A DNA stretch of 64,000 nucleotides from Cordia subcordata (Eukaryota > Streptophyta > Magnoliopsida > Boraginales > Cordiaceae): NCBI GenBank assembly GCA_028554755.1, contig JAPTOF010000032.1, positions 868,001 through 932,000 of the forward strand, read 5' to 3'. The position numbers and the translations under genes were made by a program. This document shows, piece by piece, positions 12,021-23,399 of this stretch; within the stretch, counting starts at the first letter, position 1; each line of letters opens with the position of its first letter. Under the pieces are notes generated by a model. The model did no database searches. It saw only the letters and a program-made list of their open reading frames with translations, and was not told the origin of the DNA.

Positions 12021-12517
12021 TCTGTACTATTATATATAGAAGAAATAGATGCACTGTGTTCGTTCCCTCCAAATTTTACCGTTCCTATAATGCTGCCACG
12101 TTATTTCTACATTAAAAAGTAAAAGACTACTCTGTACATTAAAAATCGTTATATTAAGAAAATGCTCAATAAATGATGAAAATATATCAATATACAATAT
12201 AAAAGTTGTAATCAATTTTAAAATTTTAATATGACAAAATAAATTTATGTTTTATTCCTTGCATTAATTGTTCAAAATTGACCATTAATAATAATAACAA
12301 AAACATAACAACACTCATTTCTCCTATGTATCATACGGGTACTACATTATTTAAATTATGCACTGTGAATTTAATTAATATATTGTAGAATTGTCTTTTC
12401 TTATATTATTGATACTTTTATTATTAATTTACAAAGACTTATTTTAATTATTTTATACATTGTATGTGCATAAAATTATATTTTACTTTCACGTGCATCG
12501 CATGAGGGAAAGATTAG
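12021..12517 (+). mobile_element. Non-autonomous Helitron (decayed 3' end)
   Basis: It starts TCTGTACTATTATATATAG after an A. It ends with CGTGCATCGCATGAG and, 12 bases later, TTAG before T. This is the same architecture as the intact Helitron at 46401-46962 (TC start, GC-rich hairpin, CTAG end, A/T target), with mutations in the hairpin arm and terminal CTAG. At 497 bp it has no coding sequence for a Rep/helicase, so it would depend on an autonomous relative. Confidence 0.75.
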
Positions 12518-12924
12518 TTATTATATAAATATAGATATATAGTCATAATATAGAAGATATAGATATAAATGATCGGCAGATTTGGATTATAAATGTAGAT
12601 TAAATTCTGCATCCATATCCATGATAAAATTAGAAAAGTTACTAAATATTAAGGACCAATTATGAAACTTGTAATGATTTAAAGCATTGCGAACATTTTT
12701 TGGTCAAGATTACGGTTACGGTGAGCTTTCCATTTTTTATAATTCCTTACAAAATTTTCTTCTAATTTTAGTGTTTATTTTATATTTAATTCTATGTTAT
12801 CAATATAAATTCTCAATTTCTTTTTTTTGCCGGGTTTGAAATTCTCAACTTATTTGTTCGACAGGCAACTTTCGTGTGGACAAACTGTGCAGTGTGAAAT
12901 TGTATGTGCATAAGTGCATTGCTT
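12518..12924 (+). other. AT-rich spacer upstream of RTF2 promoter
   Basis: Noncoding AT-rich DNA with a few ATAGATATA repeats near 12525-12570. Nothing else recognised. Confidence 0.5.
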
Positions 12925-13186
12925 AAAGTTAAGCCCAATCTTTGCTGGCGGATTAGGCTGTCAATGGGCTCGTGGCAATGGACACTGTCTTTCTAGGCTA
13001 GCATTACTTGGGCTTTTGAGCTGCGTGCCAAGCCCAATCTTTTCTGTTGGGTTTTGGGCCTCTTGGCCACATCATCATAAGCCCAATAGGAGTTGTGCTG
13101 AACGTCGGTTGGCATACATAATAAATAGCCAGCAACATCCTCCGATCAAACAGTCATAAACTTTTGACAAATTTTGAACCAAAAAA
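12925..13186 (+). promoter_or_regulatory. RTF2 promoter with clustered GCCCA/TGGGC site II-like motifs
   Basis: Six GCCCA or TGGGC motifs occur within about 160 bp: near 12933, 12965, 13010, 13032, 13055 and 13081. Such site II elements are bound by TCP-family factors in promoters of plant growth and housekeeping genes. The RTF2 ATG at 13187 follows a short leader with AAAAAA just before it. Factor identity and transcription start are inferred. Confidence 0.65.
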
Positions 13187-14284
13187 ATGGGATTCCAGCA
13201 AATCTTTATTCAATCTCCAGACCTAAATATCACGGCTCGTGCCCTAACCATAGATAACCCTAACCCTAATCTCACGATTTCGGACCTCAAATTCTCAATT
13301 TTTCCCAAAAATCTCACCCAGGAAACGTTAACTCTAATTAAAGACGCTCTCTACCTCAGCTTGAATGGGAAAACCCTCTCCGACTCCACCCTTTTGCGGA
13401 ATTCCCAAATTGCTCCTCTTTCCACTCTCGTTCTCCGCCTCCGCCTGCCTGGTGGAGGGGGAGATGGCGGCGCCACCGGGGCGGAATCCCGGGATTGTTA
13501 TTTGAACATGTATGCGACGAAGAAGCCCGATAAGGTTGATCCCAACGAGCAAAGGTTATCGAAATGGCTGAATTGTTCGTTATCAAATGAGCCGTTAAAG
13601 CACCCTATTGTGATCGATAAGTTGGGGAATTTGTTTAATAAGGAGGCTTTGGTGGAGGCGTTGTTGAAGAAAAGGGTGCCGAAAGAATTTGGTTATATAA
13701 AAGGCTTAAAGGATATGATCAATGTCGAGTTGGCGAAGATTCCGGGGAAGAAGGAGGAAATGTTTCAGTGTCCGATAACCAGTTTGGAGTTTAATGGGAA
13801 GTACAAATTTTTTGCAGTCAGGACTTGTGGGCATGTGCTGAGTGCCAAGGCGCTGAAGGAGGTGAAGTCCTCAGCATGTTTGGTTTGTCATAAGGAGTTT
13901 ACAGAGAATGACAAGATTGTGATTAATGGCAGTGAAGAGGAGGTCACAGTCTTAAGGGAGAGAATGGAGGAGGAGAGAGCTAAAGTCAAGGATGGTAAGA
14001 AGGGGAAGAAGGTGAAGAATGGGGAGGATTGTGTCGGGGTTGTGCGGTTGAGTGGGATGAAACATGGGGTTGAAGGGAATGGGAAGGTTGGTGTTAATGG
14101 TAAATTAGAGGTTAAAGATATCAAAAATGGTTTGGGTAATGCGCCAGTGAAGAGGTTCAAGGCTGTTGATATGGCTCCAGTTCATGCAAATAAGGAAGTT
14201 TATGCATCAATATTTACTTCGTCGAAGAAGTCTGATTTTAAGGAGACTTTTACTTGCAGATCCCTACCACTTGGTAGAAATTGA
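13187..14284 (+). CDS. RTF2: RTF2 domain protein (replication termination factor 2 homologue)
   Basis: A single uninterrupted exon encodes 365 aa. Rtf2 proteins act at stalled replication forks in fission yeast; the Arabidopsis homologue is reported to influence pre-mRNA splicing and be essential in embryos. Residues 1 to about 90 form a ubiquitin-like N-terminus ending in a Gly-rich linker (PGGGGDGG), as in plant RTF2. A first RING/U-box-like half spans about 120-165 (LSKWLNCSLSNEPLKHPIVID). The second half carries the zinc-type residues C195 (CPI), C214/H216 (CGH) and C231/C234 (CLVC). The C-terminal third is basic, Lys/Gly-rich and probably disordered. The start is the first ATG in frame, preceded by AAAAAA. 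A telomere-like AACCCTAACCCTAA lies in the coding sequence at about 13256-13269 (NPNPN). GC content is higher than in flanking DNA. Confidence 0.95.
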   Translation: MGFQQIFIQSPDLNITARALTIDNPNPNLTISDLKFSIFPKNLTQETLTLIKDALYLSLNGKTLSDSTLLRNSQIAPLSTLVLRLRLPGGGGDGGATGAESRDCYLNMYATKKPDKVDPNEQRLSKWLNCSLSNEPLKHPIVIDKLGNLFNKEALVEALLKKRVPKEFGYIKGLKDMINVELAKIPGKKEEMFQCPITSLEFNGKYKFFAVRTCGHVLSAKALKEVKSSACLVCHKEFTENDKIVINGSEEEVTVLRERMEEERAKVKDGKKGKKVKNGEDCVGVVRLSGMKHGVEGNGKVGVNGKLEVKDIKNGLGNAPVKRFKAVDMAPVHANKEVYASIFTSSKKSDFKETFTCRSLPLGRN

Positions 14285-16816
14285 TAAGTTAGTGTATGTG
14301 AGGTTGGTCTCTTTCTAAAGTTTGCATTGAATGGTAAATGTATGTGTACTGAGTCCATATTTATTATATTTGGCTGTGAATTGCCTCCTTGGTTCCTTGG
14401 TTGTGTAATGCACTAATATGATGTATCAATCTGACATTAATCTGTGCATGTATTGCTTGTGGATGTTCAATTTTTTTCTAAGTGTATCTGTTCAGCCCCT
14501 CAATAATCATAATGTTTCATATGCTCTACCGAATATTCGCCCTTGAGGTTGTAGACGTCATGATGTATATCAATGACATTGGATGCTTCTTTCTGATCAT
14601 TAGAGCGGTATGTTAAGTTCTGCTTACGGAGAATCCCTCTTTTCCATACTATATGTCCTGCTGCAAGTCTTATTTTCTTGTGCTATGGCCTTTTACAGTG
14701 TCTGGATAGAGTTTAATTCATTTCTTTTAATGCATGTTGGTTTATGTTTTGACTCTTCATGCTCATTCACCCTGATGATTGTTATGTATCACAAACTTCT
14801 TGTGAATTTGACTAACATGTACTGGGAGAAGGAAGTCAAACTTAATTAGTTAATTGCAGGTTTTTATGATTCATCCTTGCATGTAAATATCAGTCAAACT
14901 AGATCCTTATAGTCTTCTGGGCTCAAATTAACTCTTGAAGGTCTTTTTGGTCCCACTTGATCAAATTTTTGTGAAGATTGCATATAGGCATGGTCTCCTC
15001 GTTCAGAGGGTTGTTTTCAAGAATGCAGTAGGAATCTGCTTGGAAGTTAAATTGCAGTCCTGATGTACATCTGCTAACAGGATGTCCCAGCAGAGTTGGG
15101 AAGAAGAGTTGCTTATGATTCTGATTTTTCAAGCAGAAGGAATACTTTCTTTCCCTTTTATATTCTCTACTGGGATCTGAGGCTCTGAGCTTCCTTAAAT
15201 CACTTCCTTTGGTGCTTTCATAATTTCTGCAAGTGCAATAAACCATGTAAAAACTATTAACTAAAAAATTTGAGTAGCTGCAGTCCTTATGGAGTTAAAT
15301 TCTCATTTTTGGATAACACTTCTAATTTCTACCCTGTGATCTATTGATCCATCAATTTAGGATGCCAGTTTGTGATGTATCGGTATGTCCTGTCAACCTT
15401 GCTTGGGACATCTGAAACGGTAATTTTACTGTCTTAGGCTGTAGCCGCTGTCATTATCAGGAGCCTTCTATAGCCTTCTGAATGAAAGTAGAGCAATTTG
15501 TGGCAGATGGACGAGTTGTAGACATTGCCTAGGTGAGTTTATTAAGTAATCATTCTTAGAGTGTATAAAATTAATGGACGATGAATAAGAAAGAGGCTTA
15601 TAAGTAGCCATTTTATAGAGAATTGGGGTTGATTTGACCATTGAAGGTTGAATTGGTATACTCTGATAGTTTGTTCTTGACAGATGAGCTAAGAAATTTG
15701 TTTTTTCTCTTTCTGATACATGTGCATGGTGAAAAATGAAAATCATGACTGGGGGATGAAATCATTTGAAATTTTGTTCTCTGAAGTAACCGCATTTTTT
15801 CTATGTTACTGTATATATGACTCGTTCTCTTTGAAATGGGGGGCAATTGATCTCGACTTCCTTGGGGTGCTAAACATTTTCAGTCTGTTTCTTTCTGCTG
15901 TGAGTATATTTGCCAATAAGTGTCTTCCTGAACATTTCCTTGCATACCTTTCTCTCTGTGGGTTCTGGCATTGTGTTCAGTAGAGAACCATGAGCACTTT
16001 GTTTTTCTTTTTCATTTTTCTTTTCTTGATCTATAGCTTGTATACAAGGTTGGGTCTCTAATTGGTACGTCCGTTATCTAACTGTTGTTCTTGAGGTAGG
16101 CTTAAGTGCTGTCCGTTCGGCAGGGACTTGTTCACCACGTTCATCTTCCTAGTTGGATCTGAACTTTGCCCTTGAGGATATGGCATATGGTCAATGGATT
16201 TAAATATATGCCCATTATTATTTGTTTTCTTGTGTTTGAGTGCATCTGCTGCGCCCACGCTTGTAGTCCTCATATAATATCCTTCTGTATAATGGGGTAT
16301 TATTGAAGATATTTATTAATTAGACAAAAGTTCTTCCATCTGTCTTTGCATTGTTTGGCTGGTTTCTAATCTATCCAGTGATCATCTTTAGAGCATGCAT
16401 TCATGTCCATTCCTGATTCTGAAAAATTACCAACGATGAGTATGGTAATTGTACATTGCAGCTTCTAGGTTGTGTTGGATCTTCCCCCTTTGGGGGCAGG
16501 CAGCTGTGTTGGACGAAGCTGTGACATCTTCTGGCTTTTCTGCTCTCTGATATTTGACCTCACCAAAAAAAAAAAAAAAAACCTTGAATGGTGTCCTTAC
16601 ATAAACGTGGAACAAAGTCCGCAATCTTTATGACGAAGTAAACCAATGATTTCCTACTCTTTTACCTATCTTTGCTTTTTCCTTGCCTCGCTGGTTGTTT
16701 TTGCTTTTTCCTTTCCGTAGTTGCGGGTTGGTTGTTTGTATTCTTTCGATTATTTGTTCTTTTTGCTTTCCGCTTTGTTCTCAGGCTGGAAAGAGGCGTG
16801 GATTTTTTCCCCCTTT
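14285..16816 (+). other. RTF2 3' region and unassigned intergenic DNA
   Basis: T-rich, moderately complex DNA without the stop-dense pattern of decayed retroelements. Several 60-107-codon frames occur on both strands, but none shows a motif, splice pattern or start context I trust. It could include a long 3' UTR or an unrecognised noncoding transcript. A poly-A run lies at about 16564-16580. The first identifiable feature downstream is the MULE end at 16817. Confidence 0.3.
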
Positions 16817-17478
16817 GGAAATTTTTTATATTTATTCTCATTTTAAAAAATTATTGTAAAAATACCTTAGTTTTGAAATCGTTTTCAAAAAAATCCTTTT
16901 AGTAAAAGACCTACTGAAATGGTAGGTGACTGGCTATTAAGATGACGTCTGACATGACGTTAGCAAGAATCAAAGATGATTGTAAGCCACATTCTGTTAT
17001 GGTAGGTGAACTACTGGAAGCAGTTTGGCTGACAGCTGTTAACTTGATTGGTAAGTGATTTGCCGTTCAAAGGCTTGTAGTAAGCACTTACCAAAAGCCT
17101 AGTGGTCAAAAACACAATTACATTTTGAATTTGAAATATTCAGAAACGAATATATTCTTGAAATGACTAGACACGGTGGCAGCTTTTACGATAATGCATC
17201 TATCGAAATGGTAGCTTGCTTACAAATTTAGATTGTCTATCGAGACGGTAATTGGGCTACCATTACGGTGCTTTGCTTACCGACCTTAAGTGGCTTAAAA
17301 CCCTATAAAACCCTCCGCTCCTTCCTTCGCAAATCATTGAAAACCTTTAAAACCTTATATAAACTCCTTACTCCTTCCCGAATCATTGAAAACCAATCTC
17401 TTCTCCCCGAATTATTTCAATTCTTCTCTTCTATACTTTGATACAATTCCTCAAATATTTAAAATTAGTCAAAATAAT

Positions 17479-17832
17479 ATGAACATAGTTAGCATTCTTT
17501 TATATTACGGTAGACAAAAAATTAATGGCCCTTACGATGTTGATTATAAAACTAGAAAGCTCTAGTTAAGGTCAAAATAACACATGAAACATTGTATAAT
17601 GAATTCGTTTATAGTGTTTATGAAAAACTTAATTTGCGTTATGTCATCGACAGAGTTGAGTTATCTCATCATTTCTAATCGAGTGTCATAGAGTCAGTAT
17701 TCATATTTTAGCGAGCGGCAATTAGCGACAACGAAGAATTAATGGACATGTTTCGGATGGCTTGCGATCACAATAACATGAATAATGCCCATGTTATTGT
17801 TGAAGCAAATACTAATGACGTATACTTTCCAC
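17479..17832 (+). pseudogene. Transposase N-terminus remnant in MULE 1
   Basis: Starts with ATGAACATAGTTAGC and encodes the same YYGRQKINGPY motif as 34619 onward, followed by HET/NEFVYSVYEKLNL-like sequence. Frameshifts and stops interrupt it, and homology to the larger element ends near 17830. There it meets a PMD intron, so the internal deletion junction lies close by. A 92-bp-offset direct repeat (AACTAAGGAATTAATATAA at about 17834 and 17926) sits at this junction. Confidence 0.75.
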
Positions 17833-17999
17833 AACTAAGGAATTAATATAACTGTAAAACAAAAAAAAATAAAAAATAAGTGACTAAACCATATCCACCA
17901 CAGCAAATAAATAGTAATATTATTAAACTAAGGAATTAATATAATTGTAAAACCAAAAAAAAAGTGACTAATGTTAATACTTGCAATAGGGTAACTTTA

Positions 18000-18715
18000 A
18001 TACATAGGTAGGTCCTATAAGAATATACGCGGAGATCCAACTACCTACATAAATATGCAAGAACTGCAGCGTCCCAATTCAATTTCTTCATGTTCTCAAA
18101 TTCTCGCAGTAGAAACGACCAATTCATGTTCCTTCAAAAACACTGGCATCGGGGAAAAGGTGGGAAACTATATAGCCAAATATCCATAAAGGGGCACACT
18201 GCACAGCCGCATCAAGATCGGGAGTCTCCTGATAAATCTGGGCATATAACTTTTTCACCTCTGCCACCTTTACTTTTCCTATTTTCGTCTACATATGCTC
18301 TCGTGCCACCTCAATGCCACAAAGGTCCTCAAAAAACTTGGCCCACTCATCATATTCCTTTCTCTTGCTATCTAAGTACAAAATCACCCCACCTGATATG
18401 GATAAACCCTATAATATGGCCACATCTTGTAGGGTGACTGTGGCCTCTCTGATGGGTAGGCAGAATGTGTGCGTCTCTGCCTGCGACCTTTCCACCATTG
18501 TAGCCAATAGGGCGTGCTTAAGTTCATGCCAACCTGCCTTATAACACCCATAGAACTCAGCATGTACCTAGGTGTTCAGGCCTTTGAAACAGATACTCGT
18601 CGCCTTGTTACATGCGTAACTCCTTTGACAAGATGTCCCCTGTCAATATCTGAGTCTTGTGTAGGGAACGATGCACCAGTAGGGAGGCATCATTTGGTCT
18701 AAGGCGGACATCCAT
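18000..18715 (-). pseudogene. Plant mobile domain (PMD) gene fragment in MULE 1
   Basis: Read on the minus strand, this holds pieces matching the N-terminal PMD exons of the gene at 37490-41210: REATVTLQDVAIL and EYDEWAKFFEDLCGI, and further on a motif equivalent to the larger copy's NWGAAVLAQFYRQ. Stops and frameshifts are present. The PMD is the aminotransferase-like domain of the MAIN/MAIL1 proteins, also found in plant transposons. Downstream exons are missing. Confidence 0.75.
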
Positions 18716-18869
18716 AATACATCCTACCATCAAACAATTAACATAACTATGATTTAGTGACAATTTCGAAATTCCAATTTACAAAATCATAATAAAAACA
18801 ATAATAACATTAATAGTAACTATAACAACAATAATAATAACTATAATAAGTGATAATATTAAATTCTAA

Positions 18870-19640
18870 AAAATCTTACATGATTATAAAATCCTAATTC
18901 AAAAATATTCATAATTTATATTAAATTACTAAATGAATTTCTAATTTCTAATTAATTCATAAATTCCAGTAAGAAAGTTAATATATTCCTAAATTCTTAA
19001 ATTTCAATAAATTAATAAATTCAAAATTTCCAAAAAATCATAAAATTCCATTAATTTAAACTCAAAAGTTCTAAATTTCCATTAACTAATAAATTCACAA
19101 GTTCTAAATTTCATTCTTATATGTGAACGGATTCCTAAATTCCACTAAATGCATAAATAGTAAAAAATTATTGAATTCCATTAATTTCCTAAATTAAAAA
19201 ATTTTACTATCTTCTAATAAATTCATTAATTCTAATAAATTCTTAATTTGAATAAATTCCAAAATTCTAATCACATATTCAAATCTAAAAATATTGAATT
19301 TCATTAATTTCCTAAATTCAAAAATTTTACTATATTCTAATAAATTCATTAATTCTAATAAATTCTTAAATTTGAATAGATTCCTAAATTCTATTAGTAA
19401 CAATAAAGTCATATATTGCAATAAATTCTAATACCATTAAATTCCTAAATTCCTATAAGTTTTTAATTTTCAATAAATTTCTAATGTCTAATAATTTTAT
19501 ATTTTCTAATAAATTCTTATATTTCAATACTTTCCTACATTACAACTAACTCATAAATTAGAATATATTTCTAAATTCAAAAGAATCATAAATTACAAAA
19601 TTATCTAAATTTTCATAGATTCTTATATTCAAAAACTAAT
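18870..19640. repeat. AT-rich degenerate tandem repeat (MULE 1)
   Basis: Many variants of TTCCTAAATTCNAATAAATTC follow one another. The equivalent block of MULE 2 (40045-41040) uses a related ATTCCTAATAAATTATATTA unit. It lies where the PMD gene would have its first intron. Confidence 0.85.
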
Positions 19641-19671
19641 AAATTTCTTAACTTACTACAAAATAATGGAA

Positions 19672-19985
19672 TTAAAAAAAAAAAAAATATATATATATAT
19701 ATATATGCACACACACACACACAAATATACATATACATATACATATACATATGCATGTAAAATATACATACATACATATATGCATACACACACACATACA
19801 CACATATATGTACATATACATATGCATGTAAAATATACATATATACATACACACACATATATACATACACATACATACATACATATACATATGCATATGT
19901 GCATGTAACATATACATATACCTCTATCGTAGACATTACACATATACATACACACACATATATATACACACATTCACACACATGA
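19672..19985. repeat. TA/CA/CATA microsatellite cluster (MULE 1)
   Basis: About 310 bp of TATATA, ACACAC and ACATATGCATG repeats. The Tyr/Cys/Val- or His/Thr-rich reading frames of 80-133 codons here, in several frames and both strands, are artefacts of the repeat. Confidence 0.95.
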
Positions 19986-20541
19986 ACAATACATATATAA
20001 ATGAAATCAAACATATAACAAATAAAGATGCAAAAAAAGTTAGAAAACTTATAAGGAAAGGTAATTTTCTTGGCTTGGGGTTAAATTTTTTGCAAAAAAA
20101 AAAAAAAAATGGTTGGGATATGTTTGCTTTGAAGCTTTTACCGCTGCTACAATGGGGTCGTGGGGAAGGAGAAGAAGGGAGAAGGTAAAACGAAGGGGAA
20201 GGGCTGGGGTGTGTGACAGATATAAAGCCAACATGTAGGTCGCATATCATTTTGATAGCTAACCTATTGCGCCTTTGTTAATGACGCAACCGCTTCGAAT
20301 TTCAAATTCTTTCAATTTCTTCTCGTTGATCACGGTACATGACCAGCCGCCGTGGTAAGTCACTTATCAAAATATCTTGGTCTACATGATCCCTGCTTGG
20401 GAGTCGAGAAAGTCGCTAGGAACGGTAAGTGACTTACTGTTTAGATAGGTCCTTTACCAAAAAGGGTAATTTTGAAATGATTTCAAAACTAGGGTATTTT
20501 TGCAACAATTTTTTGAAAGAGGGTAAATATAAAAAATTTCC

Positions 20542-21018
20542 CCCCTCCTTCCATTGACGGCTGAATTCTGTTAGGATATAAACCTTGTGATGTTTTGAAT
20601 TTTATGGAAAAAAGTTGGAGGATATGTGAAGAGCTATACATGGTAACCTACGATTTCTCCTGTTCTGTGACATTGTGCATTCATGCCTTTCTAATGGGTG
20701 CATGACTTCTTTTGTTTTTACATCGATGTAATGTGGCTAGCAATTGATGTCTGATGTTGAGCTTGTCACCCATTCTATTGGTATATGATTTTTATGCTTC
20801 TGTCCTCACTAGTCTTTATAAACTTAGATTGATGGTATGCTTTTGAAGTCACTGGTCATGTAAACTTAGATTAGTAAAACGAGGAAAGTTGTTTTATGGT
20901 GTTCAACACCTCGTGTCATTAATAGTTTGACATGTGACTTCACTTATATATGTCATTTCATGTATTTTTGGACTCCTCGAGTATGCCTGCTGTTGAAGTG
21001 TTGCAAAAGCAAGAAAAC
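20542..21018. other. Intergenic DNA between MULE 1 and Copia element
   Basis: Unique-looking DNA similar in composition to 14285-16816, probably the continuation of the original spacer. No gene or repeat seen. Confidence 0.4.
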
Positions 21019-21278
21019 TGTAAGTGGCAATATAACTGGGGGGGGGGGTGAATTTAGTTATATATGATTTTTTTAAAATTAAAATAAATTACACAAAATA
21101 AAAACTAAATTAGTTTAAAGCACAAATATGATGTTTCTTAGATAGATATAAATATAATCAAGCAAAATAATCAACTTTTTAACATAAAAACAATAAGCAC
21201 ATTAGTTAAGACATTTTATTGAACATATTGAGTGCAATAGTGAAAATAGCTAGAAATCAAGAAGAGAGAGAGAGAGAG

Positions 21279-21341
<63 letters not shown>

Positions 21342-22568
21342 CCATTTTTAGATAGTTCGGCAAAGCCCACGTCTACCGCCTAAGGATTCTCCGCTTAGGA
21401 CTTGAATCAATCCTCCATTATCAAGCTTCTTCAAATGTTGGTGAAGCTTAAACCAACTCTTTACAGCTCTTTGGATCCAAACCAGAGAACCCAAGCAAAA
21501 ACCTCTTTTTGCTAAGGATTTCCTTTACACTCAAAGAGCTTTACAATCTTCCCAAGATAATCAAGCTATGGTGTGTATGTATTAACAATAAGAGGAGAGT
21601 TTCTTCAAGCTTCATCATTATAACTTTTAAAAAGCTAGATATGAAAATGAAAAGCTCAAAGGTTGCTCAAGATTAAAGCAAATTTATAGCTCACAAGAAT
21701 GATTTCCCATGCAACAAGTGTTTGAAAAGATGAATAATAGATTAGGAAATATTTGAAATTCAAAATCTAGGGTTGTGTCCGAATTGGGGGTGAAGGGGGT
21801 ATTTATATAAGTGATAAATATACTGTCAACGGTCAAAAATAGAAAATCTGCGCAGCTGCTGGTCGATTGTTCGGTCAACCAAATGAGTGACCAACAGTAT
21901 TCCCATTCATCTCTAGAATTGCCAGTCAGCCATAAGGGGCGACTGGCAGTTCCAGAATTTAATTTTGGCTACCATTTTGCTTCAAAAGTTGCTTATTTTA
22001 CTTTGCAAGTGTTTCTAGCATGTCCTTGAGAGTTTAAAACATTAGAACAAGATAATGACACATCAAATTATTTAATAAACAACTTTTAAGATCGAGAACA
22101 TGCTTTTGAAAATTAATTTGAAGTTTCTCAAAATTTTTAAAGCTCTAAGCACACTTTGATTTTCAAAAACAATTTTGGAAGAGAAGCACTTAAAAAGAGG
22201 TAGGGAAATCATGCAATCATGACCCATAACATTAAGCATAATTAAGGCTAAACACAAGTGAGCATAATCGATACCCCTTATGTCACCTCGTGTCCACCTT
22301 GTAACTCCCTCTTCTTCTTCTTCATCTTCAATGATCTGCACTTGAGTGCTTCCTCCATTCTTTGAACTAATCTTTGTGTTCAATCAAACTTGACATCCAC
22401 CATAAGCTTAGACATCTTCATTTGTACTCTATCAACTTGCTAGGACTAATGTGCTAGATGTATTTTCAAAAAGACTATTAGCAAGTATAATTAATTCATT
22501 CAAATAAGCATGCTTTAGCATTAATTTTCATCATTAAAACAATTACTTAAATTGCATTTATGCCAACA
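21019..22568 (-). repeat. 3' LTR of the Copia element
   Basis: On the minus strand it starts TGTTGGCATAAATGC just after the polypurine tract and ends near ...TTGCCACTTACA (plus-strand TGTAAGTGGCAA at 21019). A TATA box (TATATAAATACC on the minus strand) lies near 21790-21805. A long (GA)n run sits at about 21262-21340, and a U3 palindrome-like GGTCGATTG/CGGTCAACC at about 21862-21880. The left boundary is approximate because the matching target site is lost. Confidence 0.7.
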
Positions 22569-22570
22569 AT

Positions 22571-22583
22571 CTCCCTTTTTTTG
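22571..22583 (-). promoter_or_regulatory. Polypurine tract for plus-strand DNA priming
   Basis: The minus strand reads CAAAAAAAGGGAG immediately before the LTR start TGTTGG, the standard position of the second-strand primer in LTR retrotransposons. Confidence 0.75.
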
Positions 22584-23399
22584 ATGATGACAAATTATTA
22601 TTCACTAAAAAACTTGTAACTCTCCCTCAATATATACATACAAAAGAAAATGACCATATTGAGCTCATATGCATTAAAATAGACATGACTCCCCCTCAAT
22701 TTATGCACATCTAATAAGCAATTTTATCCAATTTATCAGGCATATTCTCATTCACAAAATATCCAACTTTCATCACATGACAAAACACAATCATCATTTA
22801 TCACATATGTAGCAAAACATATCATCACACATTCATCACATAGCATCACATATTCCATATTCTTCTCCCCCTTTGGCATCATCAAAACAAATAGAATTAG
22901 GAAAAATCATTTTCAATTCAAAAGAGATAGATAATCTTCAAAGCAAAACACTAAGGTATCCAAACTAAGGCTAAAACTAAGGATAAACCAATTCAAACTA
23001 AAACGAGATGTCCAAATGGAAGGATGCTAAAAAAGAAATGTAGCAAATATAGGTGCAATGTTTTTTTTAAAAAAATAAAAGAATAGTGGAAGCAAATCTA
23101 GGGATTGTCACCTTGATAATCCTTGAAGAAGCTGTTCATGTCAGTGCGCATTCCCTTGATCTCGAAGTTAATATTGGTACGCCACTTGGTCAACGCTTGC
23201 TAGTTTTCGGTCCATGTAGTTGTCATTTGACCAACATTAGTGTTAAGGACCTTCATTTGCCCTAGGAGTTGCACCATAATAGATGAATCTTCTTGTGACA
23301 TTCCCTGTTGAGCACTAGAACTTGATTCAGCACCATGTCTCAACTCCTCTTTGCGTTGCCATGCAAATCGAGCTTCTCTTCTTGATTCCCTCAGAGCTC

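Larger units (their letters stand above)
16817..20541. mobile_element. MULE 1: deletion derivative of the PMD-carrying Mutator-like family
   Basis: The left end from 16817 (GGAAATTTTTTATATTTA) and the right end to 20541 (reverse complement of the same) form inverted ends that stay alignable for about 95 bp, through AAAATACC..TAGTTTTGAAATC. Flanks 16808-16816 and 20542-20550 agree at only 6 of 9 positions, so the target duplication is decayed or unproven. Inside, in order, are a remnant of the transposase N-terminus (+), a PMD fragment (-), an AT-rich repeat block and TA/CA microsatellites. The same order occurs in the 7.4-kb MULE at 34159-41596. This copy lacks the catalytic part of the transposase and the C-terminal half of the PMD gene. 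Confidence 0.85.

Noticed and set aside
13256..13269. Interstitial telomere repeat
   Set aside because: Only about two CCCTAA units, inside conserved RTF2 coding sequence (NPNPN); chance or telobox-like at most.
13334..14160. Minus-strand frames opposite RTF2
   Set aside because: Antisense shadows of the intact RTF2 frame.
14610..15983. Several 76-107-codon frames downstream of RTF2 as genes
   Set aside because: Hydrophobic or T-rich translations without motifs, start context or splice partners; typical of T-rich noncoding DNA.
16808..16816. Clear 9-bp target duplication for MULE 1
   Set aside because: TCCCCCTTT versus CCCCTCCTT match at only 6 of 9 bases in C/T-rich sequence, so the duplication is not proven.
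19613..20014. 133-codon Cys/Tyr/Val-rich minus-strand frame (and overlapping frames on both strands)
   Set aside because: Encoded by TA/CA/CATA microsatellites; open in several frames at once because the repeats lack stops.
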